DNA of 64,000 nucleotides from Scytonematopsis contorta HA4267-MV1 (GCA_019359035.1 JAHHIC010000083.1:1-64000); one strand, 5' to 3'; positions 7,215-17,201 are shown, counted from the first letter of the stretch. Notes: generated by a model from the letters alone, not told the origin. A program made the numbers and translations.

Positions 7215-8657
7215 TTAAGGAGTCTTTCTGGTAGGTACGGTGAGGGGAGTACCCAGAATAATTGGGTCTTTTTCGCGGTAAGTAAAGAAGGGAACGGGAC
7301 CAAGAAAATAAGGAGAGCAACCCAAATCTACAAAACCGCGTTTACATATGCGAAAAAACATAGCGGAAGTGATAGAACCTTCTCCCTCGTTAATATCCCA
7401 GATGACTTGCTTAAAAGCTTTACCGAAGGGGTGTCTTCCGGTTGGTTCTTCTCCACCATTAAGGTTACCCAATATCCCAAATCCACCTCTTACTTTTTGG
7501 TCTTTCCCGGACATCCATTGTGCCCCCGTAAGATTTTCACTTCCAGAAACCTCAATATGACCGCATTTTTTCTCACAAGGAACATTAAACCCTTCTTGAT
7601 AGCTACCAGATATAGACTTCCAGCGTCCACCTTCTTTTGAACCCAGTGGTAAATCAACCTTACCAATAAAACTTAAATCGGGAATGGGTACGCTAGGGAA
7701 TTTATCGAATGGGACATCAGCCAATCCTGGAACCTTACTAATTGTAGTATTTTGCCAGTTAGTAAACTCTTTAATTTGAGTATCTTTCAAGCCAGGAATA
7801 CTATCAAATTTGTGTTTATTTAAGTCAACAAATTCTCCAAATTCAGCATCTTTAAGTTGGGGATAATTTTCCAATACCTGACCAACAGTTTGGTTTTGAG
7901 CATTATTCCTTGTGGCTTTGCGAACTAACTCTTGAATAGGAGGAATTTCCCCAGCTTCCAAATCTTTTAGATGGGGAATTGCTTCAGCTAGTTCTTCCAG
8001 GGTTTGCCAATCGAGGGTTTCAAACTGCGAGAGATTCATACTATCAAGATTAATACCCGTGATATCGGCAATATCAGATAGGGTAAAATCTTCTATTTTG
8101 AACTCAGTTGCTTCAAAATCACCCAGTTCCATAACTTCGGCAAGGCTTTGTCCATTAGTCCAGGTGCGTGTTTCTTTCATTCCTGGATTTTTGACATTGG
8201 GTAAATCAACACTACCAGCTTTCCCAAATTTCATATTCTGAAATGTCATTTTACTCCAGTCGGGAGTAGGAGCACCAGATACTAAGTTTTTAGCAATTGG
8301 TTGAGTTTTATTTTGAGGTGTTTGTGCAACAGCGGGACTTATCGCAAAGTTAGTTAAACTAGACATTAAGCCAGCAGTCCCACCAATTCGCATAAAGTGT
8401 AATAAAACGCTGACGACTACGGATGCAGCCATAAGAAAGCGCAAATTGTTAAATTTCTGGTTACGATAAACCAGTTTGCTTGCTTTCCTGTTACTTTCAT
8501 CTTGAGAATTAGTAATCGCGGTTACCGTTTCTGGTATCGCATTAACATTAGAAGTAGTTGAACTATTAATTGGCATATCAGATATGGATGAATTAGGAAA
8601 ATAGTTGTCAACATTTTCATCACAAACACTTTGGCTATTAATATTTATTTGGTTCAT
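7215..8657 (-). CDS. Secreted/anchored repeat protein of the conjugation operon
   Basis: A protein of about 480 residues in the T4SS operon. I prefer the ATG at 8657: it lies 4 nt after the previous stop, with AGGTAG as ribosome site, while the longer frame to 8732 would overlap that gene by 71 bp. One membrane helix or uncleaved signal (RFLMAASVVVSVLLHFM) precedes AISPAVAQTP, which looks like a signal-peptidase site. The middle region has degenerate repeats around (I/V/Y)PxLKD followed by acidic EF/EI segments. The C-terminal 150 residues contain CEKKCGH and GxC motifs. No named VirB family fits with confidence; a tip, adhesin or lytic role is possible. Confidence 0.65.
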   Translation of the reverse strand: MNQININSQSVCDENVDNYFPNSSISDMPINSSTTSNVNAIPETVTAITNSQDESNRKASKLVYRNQKFNNLRFLMAASVVVSVLLHFMRIGGTAGLMSSLTNFAISPAVAQTPQNKTQPIAKNLVSGAPTPDWSKMTFQNMKFGKAGSVDLPNVKNPGMKETRTWTNGQSLAEVMELGDFEATEFKIEDFTLSDIADITGINLDSMNLSQFETLDWQTLEELAEAIPHLKDLEAGEIPPIQELVRKATRNNAQNQTVGQVLENYPQLKDAEFGEFVDLNKHKFDSIPGLKDTQIKEFTNWQNTTISKVPGLADVPFDKFPSVPIPDLSFIGKVDLPLGSKEGGRWKSISGSYQEGFNVPCEKKCGHIEVSGSENLTGAQWMSGKDQKVRGGFGILGNLNGGEEPTGRHPFGKAFKQVIWDINEGEGSITSAMFFRICKRGFVDLGCSPYFLGPVPFFTYREKDPIILGTPLTVPTRKTP

Positions 8658-8661
8658 ACTT

Positions 8662-9444
8662 CTACCTACTTGTGCGGATAAAGTTTTGTTCATTTTGAGG
8701 TGATAAATTTCGTCTAGATGGATTAGTTTCAAGTAATCTCTTACCTCCTAATTCCATTAGTTTGGCAACTAATTCCATCGACACTCCGGTATTATTTGAG
8801 GCAGTAACTAGTTCTTCTCCTTGAGCGCGTAATTCAACTAGTTTGTTGAGTTTTCCCCATAATTCGCTATCAGAATTAGCCCATTTATTTCGCAGTGCGA
8901 CTTGCATACCCTTACGGATATATTTACTATCAGACTGTGCGGTGTAATCACCCTTTGGTTTATTGTCCTGTTGTCTTGATGTATCCCCAATAATTTCAAT
9001 TTGGCTGTATTCTGGCTGACCGCTACCTGGTATAATTCGGAAGTGGTAGGATTTTCTAGTTGACCCAGATTCAATAATTACGGTAAGATGTGCCCCATTT
9101 GTGGCATTTGGTAATCCAGGAATATTTACTTTGTTAATTTTTCTCAAGTGAACTAAACCTGCACCTGATTGTCCTTGTTCGCATTTTCCTAAACCTTCCA
9201 GACATCCATCAACATCTAAAACAAATCTTGATGGGTCATCTAACCAAATTTTTTTAATAGTTTCCCCAGTGCGGTAAAATGAAATAGATACACCGTGACC
9301 ATTCCACACTTTAACTGTTTGTAATTGTGCGTTTTCCCCATTTAATTGAGATGCTGGAACGCGACGTATAATACTTGCACGAACGGGTAGTGTAACAGCA
9401 CAAAAACTAATTAAACCAAACCCAACTAAATATTTAAGTTTCAT
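8662..9444 (-). CDS. VirB9/TraK-like envelope protein
   Basis: A 260-residue exported protein: signal peptide MKLKYLVGFGLISFCAVTLPVRA, then a beta-rich domain (residues 40-155) with WLDDPSRFVLDVDGC, LVHLRKINKVNIPG and LTVIIESGSTRKSYHFRI. This is the pattern of TraK/VirB9/secretin-related N-domains. A helical C-terminus follows (residues 170-260). The gene overlaps the upstream VirB10-like gene by 4 bp, as virB9/virB10 neighbours often do. It is expected to form part of the periplasm-spanning core complex. The family assignment rests on signature and context, not on strong identity. Confidence 0.62.
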   Translation of the reverse strand: MKLKYLVGFGLISFCAVTLPVRASIIRRVPASQLNGENAQLQTVKVWNGHGVSISFYRTGETIKKIWLDDPSRFVLDVDGCLEGLGKCEQGQSGAGLVHLRKINKVNIPGLPNATNGAHLTVIIESGSTRKSYHFRIIPGSGQPEYSQIEIIGDTSRQQDNKPKGDYTAQSDSKYIRKGMQVALRNKWANSDSELWGKLNKLVELRAQGEELVTASNNTGVSMELVAKLMELGGKRLLETNPSRRNLSPQNEQNFIRTSR

Positions 9445-11105
9445 AGTTTTATTGACCTATTAACTTGAATTGTGATTTCAGTATTTTTGGGAACAACCCA
9501 GATGTTTGGTCTACTTAAAATTTCTTGAGTTGCACGCTCTGTACGTTTACCAACAACCTCGCTAACTGAACCAAAGAAACCTTCGATAAACGCTCCTGTA
9601 GGATTGCGGTTATTATTACGAGTGCGGGTTCTGCTTCCACCCAGAGGTAAGTCTTCTGTTATTTCTTCTTCTGGCTTATTAATAATTTCCCCAACTTTAG
9701 CTAGACCAGATATCATTCCTAAAGTTGCGTCATATCCCGCAATTTCATCACCTTTATCATTATGGGGACGAGCTATAAGCGGACTTCCTTCTTTCCCTAA
9801 AACAGATATTGTTCCTGGTGATATTGGATATTCAGTCCCGTCTTTAAGGATTGCGGTTACTTCAGCTTTCATATTAGATGAATTATCAACAGATATTACG
9901 CTGATGACAATTTCTGTGCCAGCTTCAATCGCAATTTCATTAGTGTTACCTTTTAATGGTTCTGTTAATGTGGCAACAAATCGTAAGTTGTTAGCTTGCT
10001 CTTTATCAGTACTATTTTGGGGAATAAGTAAGGGAGTATTGAGAGTAGCCTTTGCATATTCTCCAACCACTAAATATTGTGGTTTTCTTTCTTGGAGGAT
10101 TGCTTCTTCTTCTGAGAAGCTAACATTTTTGGCTGAGCTTGATGTGGTAGCTACGTCTGTTTCGGTTGGTGACCAACGAGGACGCAATTGTTCAATATTA
10201 TTGTTATCAGTATTAGTTGGTTGCTCAGTGTTATTGCGTCGATTACTTCTGCGACGACTGGGACGTTGGGGGGTTAACTCAGCAGATGATGTATCTTCTG
10301 GGGTGGGAGAATTTGCTGCAATTAAATTTGGTTTTGGGGAAGATTGTTGTTGTGCGTAGTCAACTCTACCCACATTTCCCAACGTTCGTAATCTTTCTAG
10401 CTCAGCTAACGGGTCAGTAGCTTTGGTTTCTTGTGGCTTAAAAGTTTCTCGTGAAATAGAAGGAGGAGGAGGGAGAGGAGTACGAGCTTGTTTAATTTCC
10501 CTCGGTGGTGGTGGTGGGGATGGAACTTGTACTATTCTTCTTGGTGGTGGTGGAGTTTCTGCTATTCTTCTTGGTTGGGGTTGATATCTAGGTTGAGGTG
10601 GTCTTGGTTTATATGAGGGTGTTTTAGCTACTGGTTTCTTATCAGTTTTATCTTTTTCTTTAACCTCAGACTTTGGCTTTTCTGGTTCTTCATCTCTCTC
10701 AGGTTTTGGCTTACCATTAAGAGCATCAAGTTCTTGCTCCTGCTTTTGTAGAGCTAATTTAGATAATATTTCTCCATCTTTATTTTCGGTAGATGTAGCA
10801 CTAGTTGGAGTCGGTTCGGCTTTCGTTTCTTGCGCTTTTCTACTCCCTCCCCCCATAATTGAATTGAGAGCAGCGAACATTACCAGAAATCCGACACCAA
10901 ATGCTCCTCCAATTATCCCTAATCTTGACCAGGGAGAGGTAATAAAATCATGCTTAGTTTGTACTAATGCAGGGTCTTCTTCTAGTTGTTCTTCTAATTC
11001 ATCCTCATCTTGTACATCATCTTCATCAATTATTGGTTTATCATCATCTATTGGTAATAATTGGTTAACGGTCGAATTATTATCTTGGTCGTCAAATTCT
11101 AGCAT
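9441..11105 (-). CDS. VirB10/TraB-like core-complex protein
   Basis: A 554-residue protein with the VirB10 layout: an acidic cytosolic N-terminus (1-55), one membrane helix (about 62-82, LGIIGGAFGVGFLVMFAAL), a long Pro/Lys/Arg-rich periplasmic spacer (90-330) and a C-terminal beta-barrel domain (about 345-554). The C-terminal domain has ATLNTPLLIPQ, IAIEAGTEIVISVISVD and the terminal NTEITIQVNRSI strand typical of TraB. The protein would bridge inner and outer membranes. It overlaps the VirB9-like gene by 4 bp and starts 4 bp after the VirB8-like gene, so it is clearly operonic. Confidence 0.85.
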   Translation of the reverse strand: MLEFDDQDNNSTVNQLLPIDDDKPIIDEDDVQDEDELEEQLEEDPALVQTKHDFITSPWSRLGIIGGAFGVGFLVMFAALNSIMGGGSRKAQETKAEPTPTSATSTENKDGEILSKLALQKQEQELDALNGKPKPERDEEPEKPKSEVKEKDKTDKKPVAKTPSYKPRPPQPRYQPQPRRIAETPPPPRRIVQVPSPPPPPREIKQARTPLPPPPSISRETFKPQETKATDPLAELERLRTLGNVGRVDYAQQQSSPKPNLIAANSPTPEDTSSAELTPQRPSRRRSNRRNNTEQPTNTDNNNIEQLRPRWSPTETDVATTSSSAKNVSFSEEEAILQERKPQYLVVGEYAKATLNTPLLIPQNSTDKEQANNLRFVATLTEPLKGNTNEIAIEAGTEIVISVISVDNSSNMKAEVTAILKDGTEYPISPGTISVLGKEGSPLIARPHNDKGDEIAGYDATLGMISGLAKVGEIINKPEEEITEDLPLGGSRTRTRNNNRNPTGAFIEGFFGSVSEVVGKRTERATQEILSRPNIWVVPKNTEITIQVNRSIKL

Positions 11106-11108
11106 ACT

Positions 11109-11897
11109 TTATTGATTATTTTTGTGCTTATTACCAAGGTTAAAGTCAATAATTTCAGTAATTTCTAACCTCGCTTGTCTTGCAGTAAATATTTTCTTAT
11201 CCAAATCGCTAGCATTTTTGGGTAACTTAGGAGTATCGATTGCTGTAACTGTAATAGTTTTATTTAATGGAATACCCCTACCTTGGTTTTCTCTAGCATT
11301 AAAACTCACTAGAGTTCCAATATAATCAACTTCCCATTTACCGGATTGAATTTTCCTTGGTTGGGAAATATGTCGTGTAATCAGACTAACTTGAACTGTG
11401 CTGCTAAATACTCCATTAGGAACCATTGTCGCTAATTTTTCTAAGAATTCTGCTCTAAAGTTTTTATCATCAGTAAGACTAAATGCAGCCTCCCAACTTT
11501 TTGTAGGTAATCTTTTATTACCATTTTTGGTTTTTATCTCAATACCTTTATCTGGAACAGGGCTATTTTCTCCTTGTTGGTTATCTCTAATAATTCCACT
11601 CCAGCTAAACATATCAATTAAAGCATTGGAAACAAAAGTTTTGATAGTTTCATCATCCCGGACATTTGGTGCAGAAAATCTACCTTGAGAAATGGAACCA
11701 TCTGCATTTTGAATAACAGTCATCCCTTGGGTGTAGGAACTTATTCTAGATGTGAGTCCTAAATTTACTAATAGAAGAATTGCGCTTAAAACTGTTCCCC
11801 CTGCTGCTACAATACTAGCGATTGCAACTGGTGTTGATGTTGATTGACCGTAACTAAGAAGACGAAGCGGTTGTGATTTAGAGCGAGAATTGAACAT
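11109..11897 (-). CDS. VirB8/TraE-like assembly factor
   Basis: A 262-residue bitopic protein: a short cytosolic N-terminus, one membrane helix (about residues 24-48, VAIASIVAAGGTVLSAILLLVNLGL) and a periplasmic domain of about 200 residues. The periplasmic domain carries a helix followed by beta strands (TVQVSLITRHISQPRK, GKWEVDYIGTLVSF, KTITVTAIDTPK) that fit the NTF2-like fold of VirB8/TraE. It is placed between the VirB6-like and VirB10-like genes, as expected. Its role would be scaffolding of the inner-membrane complex. Sequence identity to named families looks low, so the call is by topology and context. Confidence 0.62.
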   Translation of the reverse strand: MFNSRSKSQPLRLLSYGQSTSTPVAIASIVAAGGTVLSAILLLVNLGLTSRISSYTQGMTVIQNADGSISQGRFSAPNVRDDETIKTFVSNALIDMFSWSGIIRDNQQGENSPVPDKGIEIKTKNGNKRLPTKSWEAAFSLTDDKNFRAEFLEKLATMVPNGVFSSTVQVSLITRHISQPRKIQSGKWEVDYIGTLVSFNARENQGRGIPLNKTITVTAIDTPKLPKNASDLDKKIFTARQARLEITEIIDFNLGNKHKNNQ

Positions 11898-11900
11898 AAT

Positions 11901-13112
11901 TTATTTATTTCTTCTATTCATTTTTTTAAGTTCGTTTATTATTTGCGCTTGTTGTGCAGCTTGTTGTGATTGTTGTACAGCTTGTTGCGCTTGTGCTGCT
12001 TTTTCTCTAGCAGAATTAATCCATGAATTTGCAGTTGCGCTGATTGTACTTCCAGCAAATTGTGTAGTAGCAACTGCTGCTTTCCCTAATCCCGTCCATA
12101 CTGCAAGTCCACCACCTGCTGCAAGTGCAGATGATAAAATAGGAGATATTAATCCTATAAAAAGTAGAAAAATCATTGGTTGATTTTGTTCAGAATTAGC
12201 TATAAGCTGAGCGCATAATCCGGTTATCATATTAAAGCAAAGTTTAGCCATTCCTACAGAAAGATAACCAGTCAACCAAGCAAAAATAGGTTTAGCACCA
12301 AACGGAAGTAAAGACCCACCAATTGCTAATGGCCCGAGCAATGCAGTTAGTAGCATCGTAAACTCAATTCCCCACTGATAAGCGTTATTTAGTGCGAGCA
12401 TTAAAGCTGCAACAAATCCCGTTATCATTGAACCAATAGCACCATTAATTGAACTAGTAATTTTTTCTCCTATTTGACCAGGGGAGAGATTTTCTAATGC
12501 TTCTTTCGCGTCAGTTAAAGCTTCGAGGGGGTTAAATAATCCACTCGAAGCTGGTGGTTCTGAACCTTTAAATAAATCGGGTGCTGATTTTCTTAATTCT
12601 ACTTCCGCTTGTTGCAAACAGTCTGCTGAGTCTTTGGAACTTCCAGGAATCGAGCGACACCTTTCCATTGCAGCACCAACTTGTTGCTGAAGCGCAATAT
12701 TCCCTACTGCACGGTTAAATGCGACTTCCATATCTACCCCAGCAGCAGCATATTTTATCACGTCATTGTTGACCGTATTAATCATTTCTCGCATTGATAG
12801 GGTCGCGCTTTTGAGGAGTGCAGCATCGTTTGCGAGCATGGAGATAACTATGATTGGCCAAATAAAGCTAGAAAGAGCCTTCATGTCTTCCTGGTTGATG
12901 AAGTTTTTAGCTAGCTCGACCATATACAAACAAAGGGTAGCGACCGCGAACAATTGTCCTACTTTGCACAAAGCCCCATATAAGCTACCGTTTAGTGTTT
13001 CTTGCCAAAGTTCGTTAAATCCCTCGGCTATTAACTGCGCTCCCCCTGCTGCATTATCTAAAATATCTTTCCCGAAAAATAGGTCTGTTGCAAATACGAG
13101 ATGGTCAATCAT
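11901..13112 (-). CDS. VirB6/TrbL-like polytopic membrane protein
   Basis: A 403-residue protein with about six hydrophobic segments, including GQLFAVATLCLYMVELA, FIWPIIVISMLANDAALL, MITGFVAALMLALNNAY, FTMLLTALLGPLAIGGSLL and MIFLLFIGLISPILSSALAAGGG. The C-terminus is a Gln/Ala-rich tail (AAQAQQAVQQSQQAAQQAQ) likely forming a coiled coil. A loop of about 110 residues between helices 2 and 3 would be periplasmic. The topology and the position between the VirB5-like and VirB8-like genes fit VirB6/TrbL/TraG channel proteins of the inner membrane. Confidence 0.75.
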   Translation of the reverse strand: MIDHLVFATDLFFGKDILDNAAGGAQLIAEGFNELWQETLNGSLYGALCKVGQLFAVATLCLYMVELAKNFINQEDMKALSSFIWPIIVISMLANDAALLKSATLSMREMINTVNNDVIKYAAAGVDMEVAFNRAVGNIALQQQVGAAMERCRSIPGSSKDSADCLQQAEVELRKSAPDLFKGSEPPASSGLFNPLEALTDAKEALENLSPGQIGEKITSSINGAIGSMITGFVAALMLALNNAYQWGIEFTMLLTALLGPLAIGGSLLPFGAKPIFAWLTGYLSVGMAKLCFNMITGLCAQLIANSEQNQPMIFLLFIGLISPILSSALAAGGGLAVWTGLGKAAVATTQFAGSTISATANSWINSAREKAAQAQQAVQQSQQAAQQAQIINELKKMNRRNK

Positions 13113-13233
13113 GTTGAAGATTTTGAGAAATTGGTCATCTTACAGGATGACCATTGTTAGTATTTTTCTAATCTTTAGCTTTTTACAAATTTGTCAAAAG
13201 CTGAAACCAAAGCTGGAAGATGGTTTTAGTAAG

Positions 13234-13992
13234 TTAATCTGATTTGTTCCCAGCGGTTGTTTTCAAGGAAGTGTAACCCGCAAGTTCTACAAACTGAGCA
13301 TTTATTCCATCTATGGCAAGGTTTTGGCGTTTGCGTTCTGATGCTCCTTGTTCTGCCATTTGGGATAACATTAAATTAGTTTGTTGAGTGTCGTGTCGAG
13401 CTTGTAGATTATCAGTGCGGGATTGTCCTAACATAGAAGCAATTTGAGCATTTTGAGCCGCAATTACCTTTAGAACATCTTGGGAAGATTCCGCAGTTTG
13501 GGCTGAATCTGCTAGCTCTTTGGTTTTGTCTACTGTTTGCTCGGTAGCCTCAATTTCCTTTTTAGTTTGTTTTTGACCTTTTTCTCCCAGAACGCTTGCA
13601 ACTGTCGCACGAGCATTTTCCCGTTCTAGTTCTTTGGATACTGAAACCGCACCTTCCACTGTGTTGGACTCGTTTGCAGTACCCTTATCTTTGAGCTTTT
13701 CTTTGAGAGCATCGGAAGATTTTACTGGGTCAGTTGCTTTCATATCTCCGGTTTTGATAGCGGTTTCGGCTTCTATTTTGATTCCACCGAATTTACCCTC
13801 AATTGAAGCAGATAACTCGGCTTTTGCGTTCTCAAAAGAAGCTTTAGCACCTTTTAATACTTCTTTGAAAAAATCATCAATCGAGTAAGCATAACTGGGG
13901 GTCGCAATAGCAAAAGTTACTAAGCTTGCTGTACCAATAATTATCCCCTTTTTGAGACTTACTTGAAATTTTGGTTTTGGTTGTTTTGTCAT
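13234..13992 (-). CDS. VirB5/TrbJ-like secreted protein
   Basis: A 252-residue exported protein. Signal peptide at residues 1-36 (hydrophobic GIIIGTASLVTFAIATPSYA, Ala-x-Ala cleavage), then an almost wholly helical, Lys/Glu/Gln-rich mature protein with coiled-coil heptads (about 110-235). VirB5 and TrbJ proteins are helical periplasmic pilus-tip subunits of this size encoded near virB4 and virB6, which fits the position here. The downstream VirB6-like gene starts 121 bp later. Confidence 0.6.
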   Translation of the reverse strand: MTKQPKPKFQVSLKKGIIIGTASLVTFAIATPSYAYSIDDFFKEVLKGAKASFENAKAELSASIEGKFGGIKIEAETAIKTGDMKATDPVKSSDALKEKLKDKGTANESNTVEGAVSVSKELERENARATVASVLGEKGQKQTKKEIEATEQTVDKTKELADSAQTAESSQDVLKVIAAQNAQIASMLGQSRTDNLQARHDTQQTNLMLSQMAEQGASERKRQNLAIDGINAQFVELAGYTSLKTTAGNKSD

Positions 13993-14061
13993 AATGACGA
14001 TTTGTTTATGTACACGTAGCAGTTTAGATAAGCTACTTATTTAGGATTTATTTATAATGGA

Positions 14062-16872
14062 TTAGTGAGAATTACTCTTATTATTTAATAGCTCTTTAGC
14101 TTCCTGGTTTGGTTCATCTCCACGAACCATTTGTACATATACTGATGAGAATTTAACCATTCCCAACATTGGATTTTCAGCATATTTATGTAAAAACAGA
14201 GTACGTAATTCTTGCTCATCAGGGTTATTTGCTACTGCAGCAAGTAGGCAATAAGCAGGGTAATACCGACAAAAAGTTAATTTACCGTTATCATCGAGTA
14301 ACCATTGCGAATAAATACTTTCACGTTTGGGGAAGAAAGCTTCTGTACTGTTGCGAGAAATGATTTCATAAGGATACTTAAATCGATTAACAAATGGGTC
14401 AACTGCTGATGTTTGAATCCGTCCAATTAATCTTGTACTTAAGTTAGCAAATATTTTAGGTGCAGCTTTTGATTGAAAAATTGATTCAGGTTCCTGTGCT
14501 GATAAGATAACACGTATACCAGCTTTTGCACCGTTAGCACAAAGTCTACCAATTAGCTCAGCTATACTATCAAAACTAAACAATATTGGTGCTTCATCTA
14601 AGAAAAATACTGAAGCTTTAGAAGACAAAGCGCGTCGTAATGCTGCTGCATAAGCGCTAAGTGCAAGAACTGCTGCATCTGCTTCTGAACCCAGCGAACG
14701 TAATGCAAACACGAGCAATCTTGCATCAGTTCTAAAGCTTGATGGGTTAGCAATCGATTGCCCAACTCGCGAATTTAACCAGAATTTTATTCTTAATCTA
14801 ATTTGGTCTAATGCATCCAGAATTTCTTTACTGTTATTGGTAATCGAGTCTAATTTAATAAACCCAGGTGAACAAATATTGTAAAAATCTTTAAGTGTGG
14901 GAATATCTGCCCATTCGGTTGTTCCTACCCCATTTTCTAATGCTAGCTTATACCTGAGCTTAATATCATCATCGTTGAAGAAAGTTTCAATGGCAATAGT
15001 AATTATACTCTCGATATTTGATATCATGGTGGGACTAACACCTACGGGATTTGTCCCCAATACCATTGTCATTAATACTGTTTTCAAGAACTCCTTAAAA
15101 TCGGTCATTCTTTCTTTAATTATTTCTGGTTCGTAACCTCTTAAATCAGGTAACTCAAATATGTTATTCGATTCTTTGCTAATATCAAAATATGCTCCTT
15201 CTTCCCCCATGAATTTGGTATAGTCGGTAAACGTACTAGTACCATCTGGTTTCGGGTAATCAAGCGCAATAACGGGAATACCTTGAGCTAAAGCTGGTGT
15301 TAATAATCCAGCAACTAAGACCGATTTACCAGCACGGGTAGTACCAAAAACTGCTAAATTTTTGTGCTGATTATACAAATCAAGATGTACTGGTGTTCCT
15401 CCTTCTTCTGCTATTAACTCAAATCCTGATTTATCACCTGTGGCTGTCCTGACTAAAGGCATTATTCCCGGTACTTCCGATGAGAAATAAGGTAGACGAC
15501 GGTTAAATGGTTTTCCTAGTAAATTTTCCCAAACTATAGGTAAACCTTGAAACCAGGTTTTCCATGCATATTCCATCTCTCTATCAACTGTAGCGGGTCG
15601 TAAGAAGCAACTAGAGAGGTATTGACAAGCTTCGTCTAGCTGTTGACGGCTGTCACGATGGATATAAAATACAACAGCCGTATGGATGGGAATTGCACCT
15701 CTAAGTAAAGTTTCTTGCGCTTTGACTGCTTCCTCGATATTCATGTTAGCTTTTACGTCGATTGAGCCTTTATCGGAAGACATAGCACTGGAAGTAATCG
15801 ATTGTTTTGTTATGCGTTGAAGCGCTGTTTTAGCAAGACCTTGGTTGGCTTTACTAAGCTGACAAATAATTTCAGTATCGGAAACTTTTTCTTTAGATAA
15901 AACTGACCACAGATATCTTAGTTGGTCGTATTCATCAACCCAACCTTGGGGTTTTTCGCTAAACTGGAGAACGCCAATATATTTATTTTGCAGTTTTACC
16001 CAACTACGGTCAAGAAACGGGACAGATTTTTCATTTTCCAACATCAAATGGCGAATATGAAAGTCACTGGTTTGTTCTTCCTTTAATGCTGTATCATCTA
16101 ATATTAAAGGATTAGGAACATTTGGTGCATCACTACGATTAAATTTGTCCCAGATTATAGACCAAACTTCTTTGCTTGTAATTGCTCTTACAGAAAGTCC
16201 CATTGAGTTAGCAAAAAGTTGCTCCCATCGTTGAAATCCATTCGTAAAACTATCTCGTAAAATTGTTTCGATTCGTTCTTGTCTTGCACCATGAATTTGA
16301 CCAGTAAAATTTAGCCAGGTGGTTTGTAATTGTTTAATACTTTTTTCGATAGGGTCATGGGAACGACTGTCTTCTGAAGCCATTACAGTGTAAGTACACC
16401 AAAAGCGCAAGAACTTATTTTTACGAGTTCCTGCTTGAGTTAGTTCTCTTGCTCGCAATCGTTCTGACCTAATCAGTAGGGTTAATTGCTCCAAATTACA
16501 TGTGCTTTCTATGTTTTTTAGTTCATGCTGTCTGGTACAATCATCAGTGAAAGAACCGAGATGAATAGTTAATGTTTCACGCTCTGGTAATTCTTTAAGT
16601 CCTCCTTCAATATTTTCAAATATGGGTAAAATTTGTTCGGATGGTAAAGAAGGGTGAATTCCTTGTACTTCAAAACAAAACTTAATTTGAATATCCTCTT
16701 TTTTTTGCAGAATAAGCGCACCAATATCTTTACGACCACCTAGCGATATGCTGGCGATTGCTGCTAAATGGGTAATATCCTCAAATGGTATCAGATTTTT
16801 GACAACACCTAATTGCTCATTTTCAAGGTATTTTTTACCAATTGCGTTTTGTCGTTTTGAGGTCGAACTCAT
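14062..16872 (-). CDS. virB4: VirB4/TraC-type conjugation ATPase
   Basis: A 936-residue cytosolic ATPase that energises pilus assembly and substrate transfer. The N-terminal half (about 1-480) is the TraC/VirB4-type domain that contacts the membrane complex. The C-terminal half is the RecA-like motor with Walker A FGTTRAGKSVLVAGL (about 506-520), Walker B VFFLDEAPILF (about 770-780) and a following LSAQEPES motif. The length is typical of the TraC group (about 800-900). It starts 6 bp after the stop of the VirB3-like gene. Confidence 0.9.
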   Translation of the reverse strand: MSSTSKRQNAIGKKYLENEQLGVVKNLIPFEDITHLAAIASISLGGRKDIGALILQKKEDIQIKFCFEVQGIHPSLPSEQILPIFENIEGGLKELPERETLTIHLGSFTDDCTRQHELKNIESTCNLEQLTLLIRSERLRARELTQAGTRKNKFLRFWCTYTVMASEDSRSHDPIEKSIKQLQTTWLNFTGQIHGARQERIETILRDSFTNGFQRWEQLFANSMGLSVRAITSKEVWSIIWDKFNRSDAPNVPNPLILDDTALKEEQTSDFHIRHLMLENEKSVPFLDRSWVKLQNKYIGVLQFSEKPQGWVDEYDQLRYLWSVLSKEKVSDTEIICQLSKANQGLAKTALQRITKQSITSSAMSSDKGSIDVKANMNIEEAVKAQETLLRGAIPIHTAVVFYIHRDSRQQLDEACQYLSSCFLRPATVDREMEYAWKTWFQGLPIVWENLLGKPFNRRLPYFSSEVPGIMPLVRTATGDKSGFELIAEEGGTPVHLDLYNQHKNLAVFGTTRAGKSVLVAGLLTPALAQGIPVIALDYPKPDGTSTFTDYTKFMGEEGAYFDISKESNNIFELPDLRGYEPEIIKERMTDFKEFLKTVLMTMVLGTNPVGVSPTMISNIESIITIAIETFFNDDDIKLRYKLALENGVGTTEWADIPTLKDFYNICSPGFIKLDSITNNSKEILDALDQIRLRIKFWLNSRVGQSIANPSSFRTDARLLVFALRSLGSEADAAVLALSAYAAALRRALSSKASVFFLDEAPILFSFDSIAELIGRLCANGAKAGIRVILSAQEPESIFQSKAAPKIFANLSTRLIGRIQTSAVDPFVNRFKYPYEIISRNSTEAFFPKRESIYSQWLLDDNGKLTFCRYYPAYCLLAAVANNPDEQELRTLFLHKYAENPMLGMVKFSSVYVQMVRGDEPNQEAKELLNNKSNSH

Positions 16873-16878
16873 GATGTT

Positions 16879-17193
16879 TTATCTGCGCTTTTTAGTTTTA
16901 ATTTTGTTCTGATTTACAAGAGAAGTGAATGGTTTGTAGCCGCGAGTTATACGCGGAGTGGAGACGAACTTACCGAAAAAAGTTTTGTTTGAAGATACCG
17001 TCCACCAGGTTGCCCATCCCCAAGCGGTTACTATTCCAGTTGCAAACCATCCAGCTTGCAGAAAACCTTGGACTATTAAGTAAGAAAGGAGTCCGATTAT
17101 ACTCCAGGGTACAACTTGGTCGGCTGGGAATGGACCAATGCGGGGTACATCACCCAGTACGCGGTTGACTGTACGAAAATCTCTATTGCTCAT
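16879..17193 (-). CDS. VirB3/TraL-like small membrane protein
   Basis: A 104-residue protein starting at the ATG 17193 (MSNRDFRTVNRVLGDVPRIG). A longer frame up to 17361 exists, but its first 56 residues lie over the pilin gene and have a nonsense-like composition (CRRRSCWFSSRYRWRWW). Two adjacent hydrophobic segments (VVPWSIIGLLSYLIVQGFLQ and GWFATGIVTAWGWATWWTV) match the hairpin topology of VirB3/TraL. The C-terminus is basic. Its position between pilin and VirB4 is the canonical order virB2-virB3-virB4. Confidence 0.72.
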   Translation of the reverse strand: MSNRDFRTVNRVLGDVPRIGPFPADQVVPWSIIGLLSYLIVQGFLQAGWFATGIVTAWGWATWWTVSSNKTFFGKFVSTPRITRGYKPFTSLVNQNKIKTKKRR

Positions 17194-17201
17194 ATTTAAT
17201 A

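Noticed and set aside
9604-10359. Plus-strand 251-codon frame opposite the VirB10-like gene
   Set aside because: It is the antisense of the Pro/Arg-rich spacer and beta-barrel of the VirB10-like gene. No ribosome site or family pattern.
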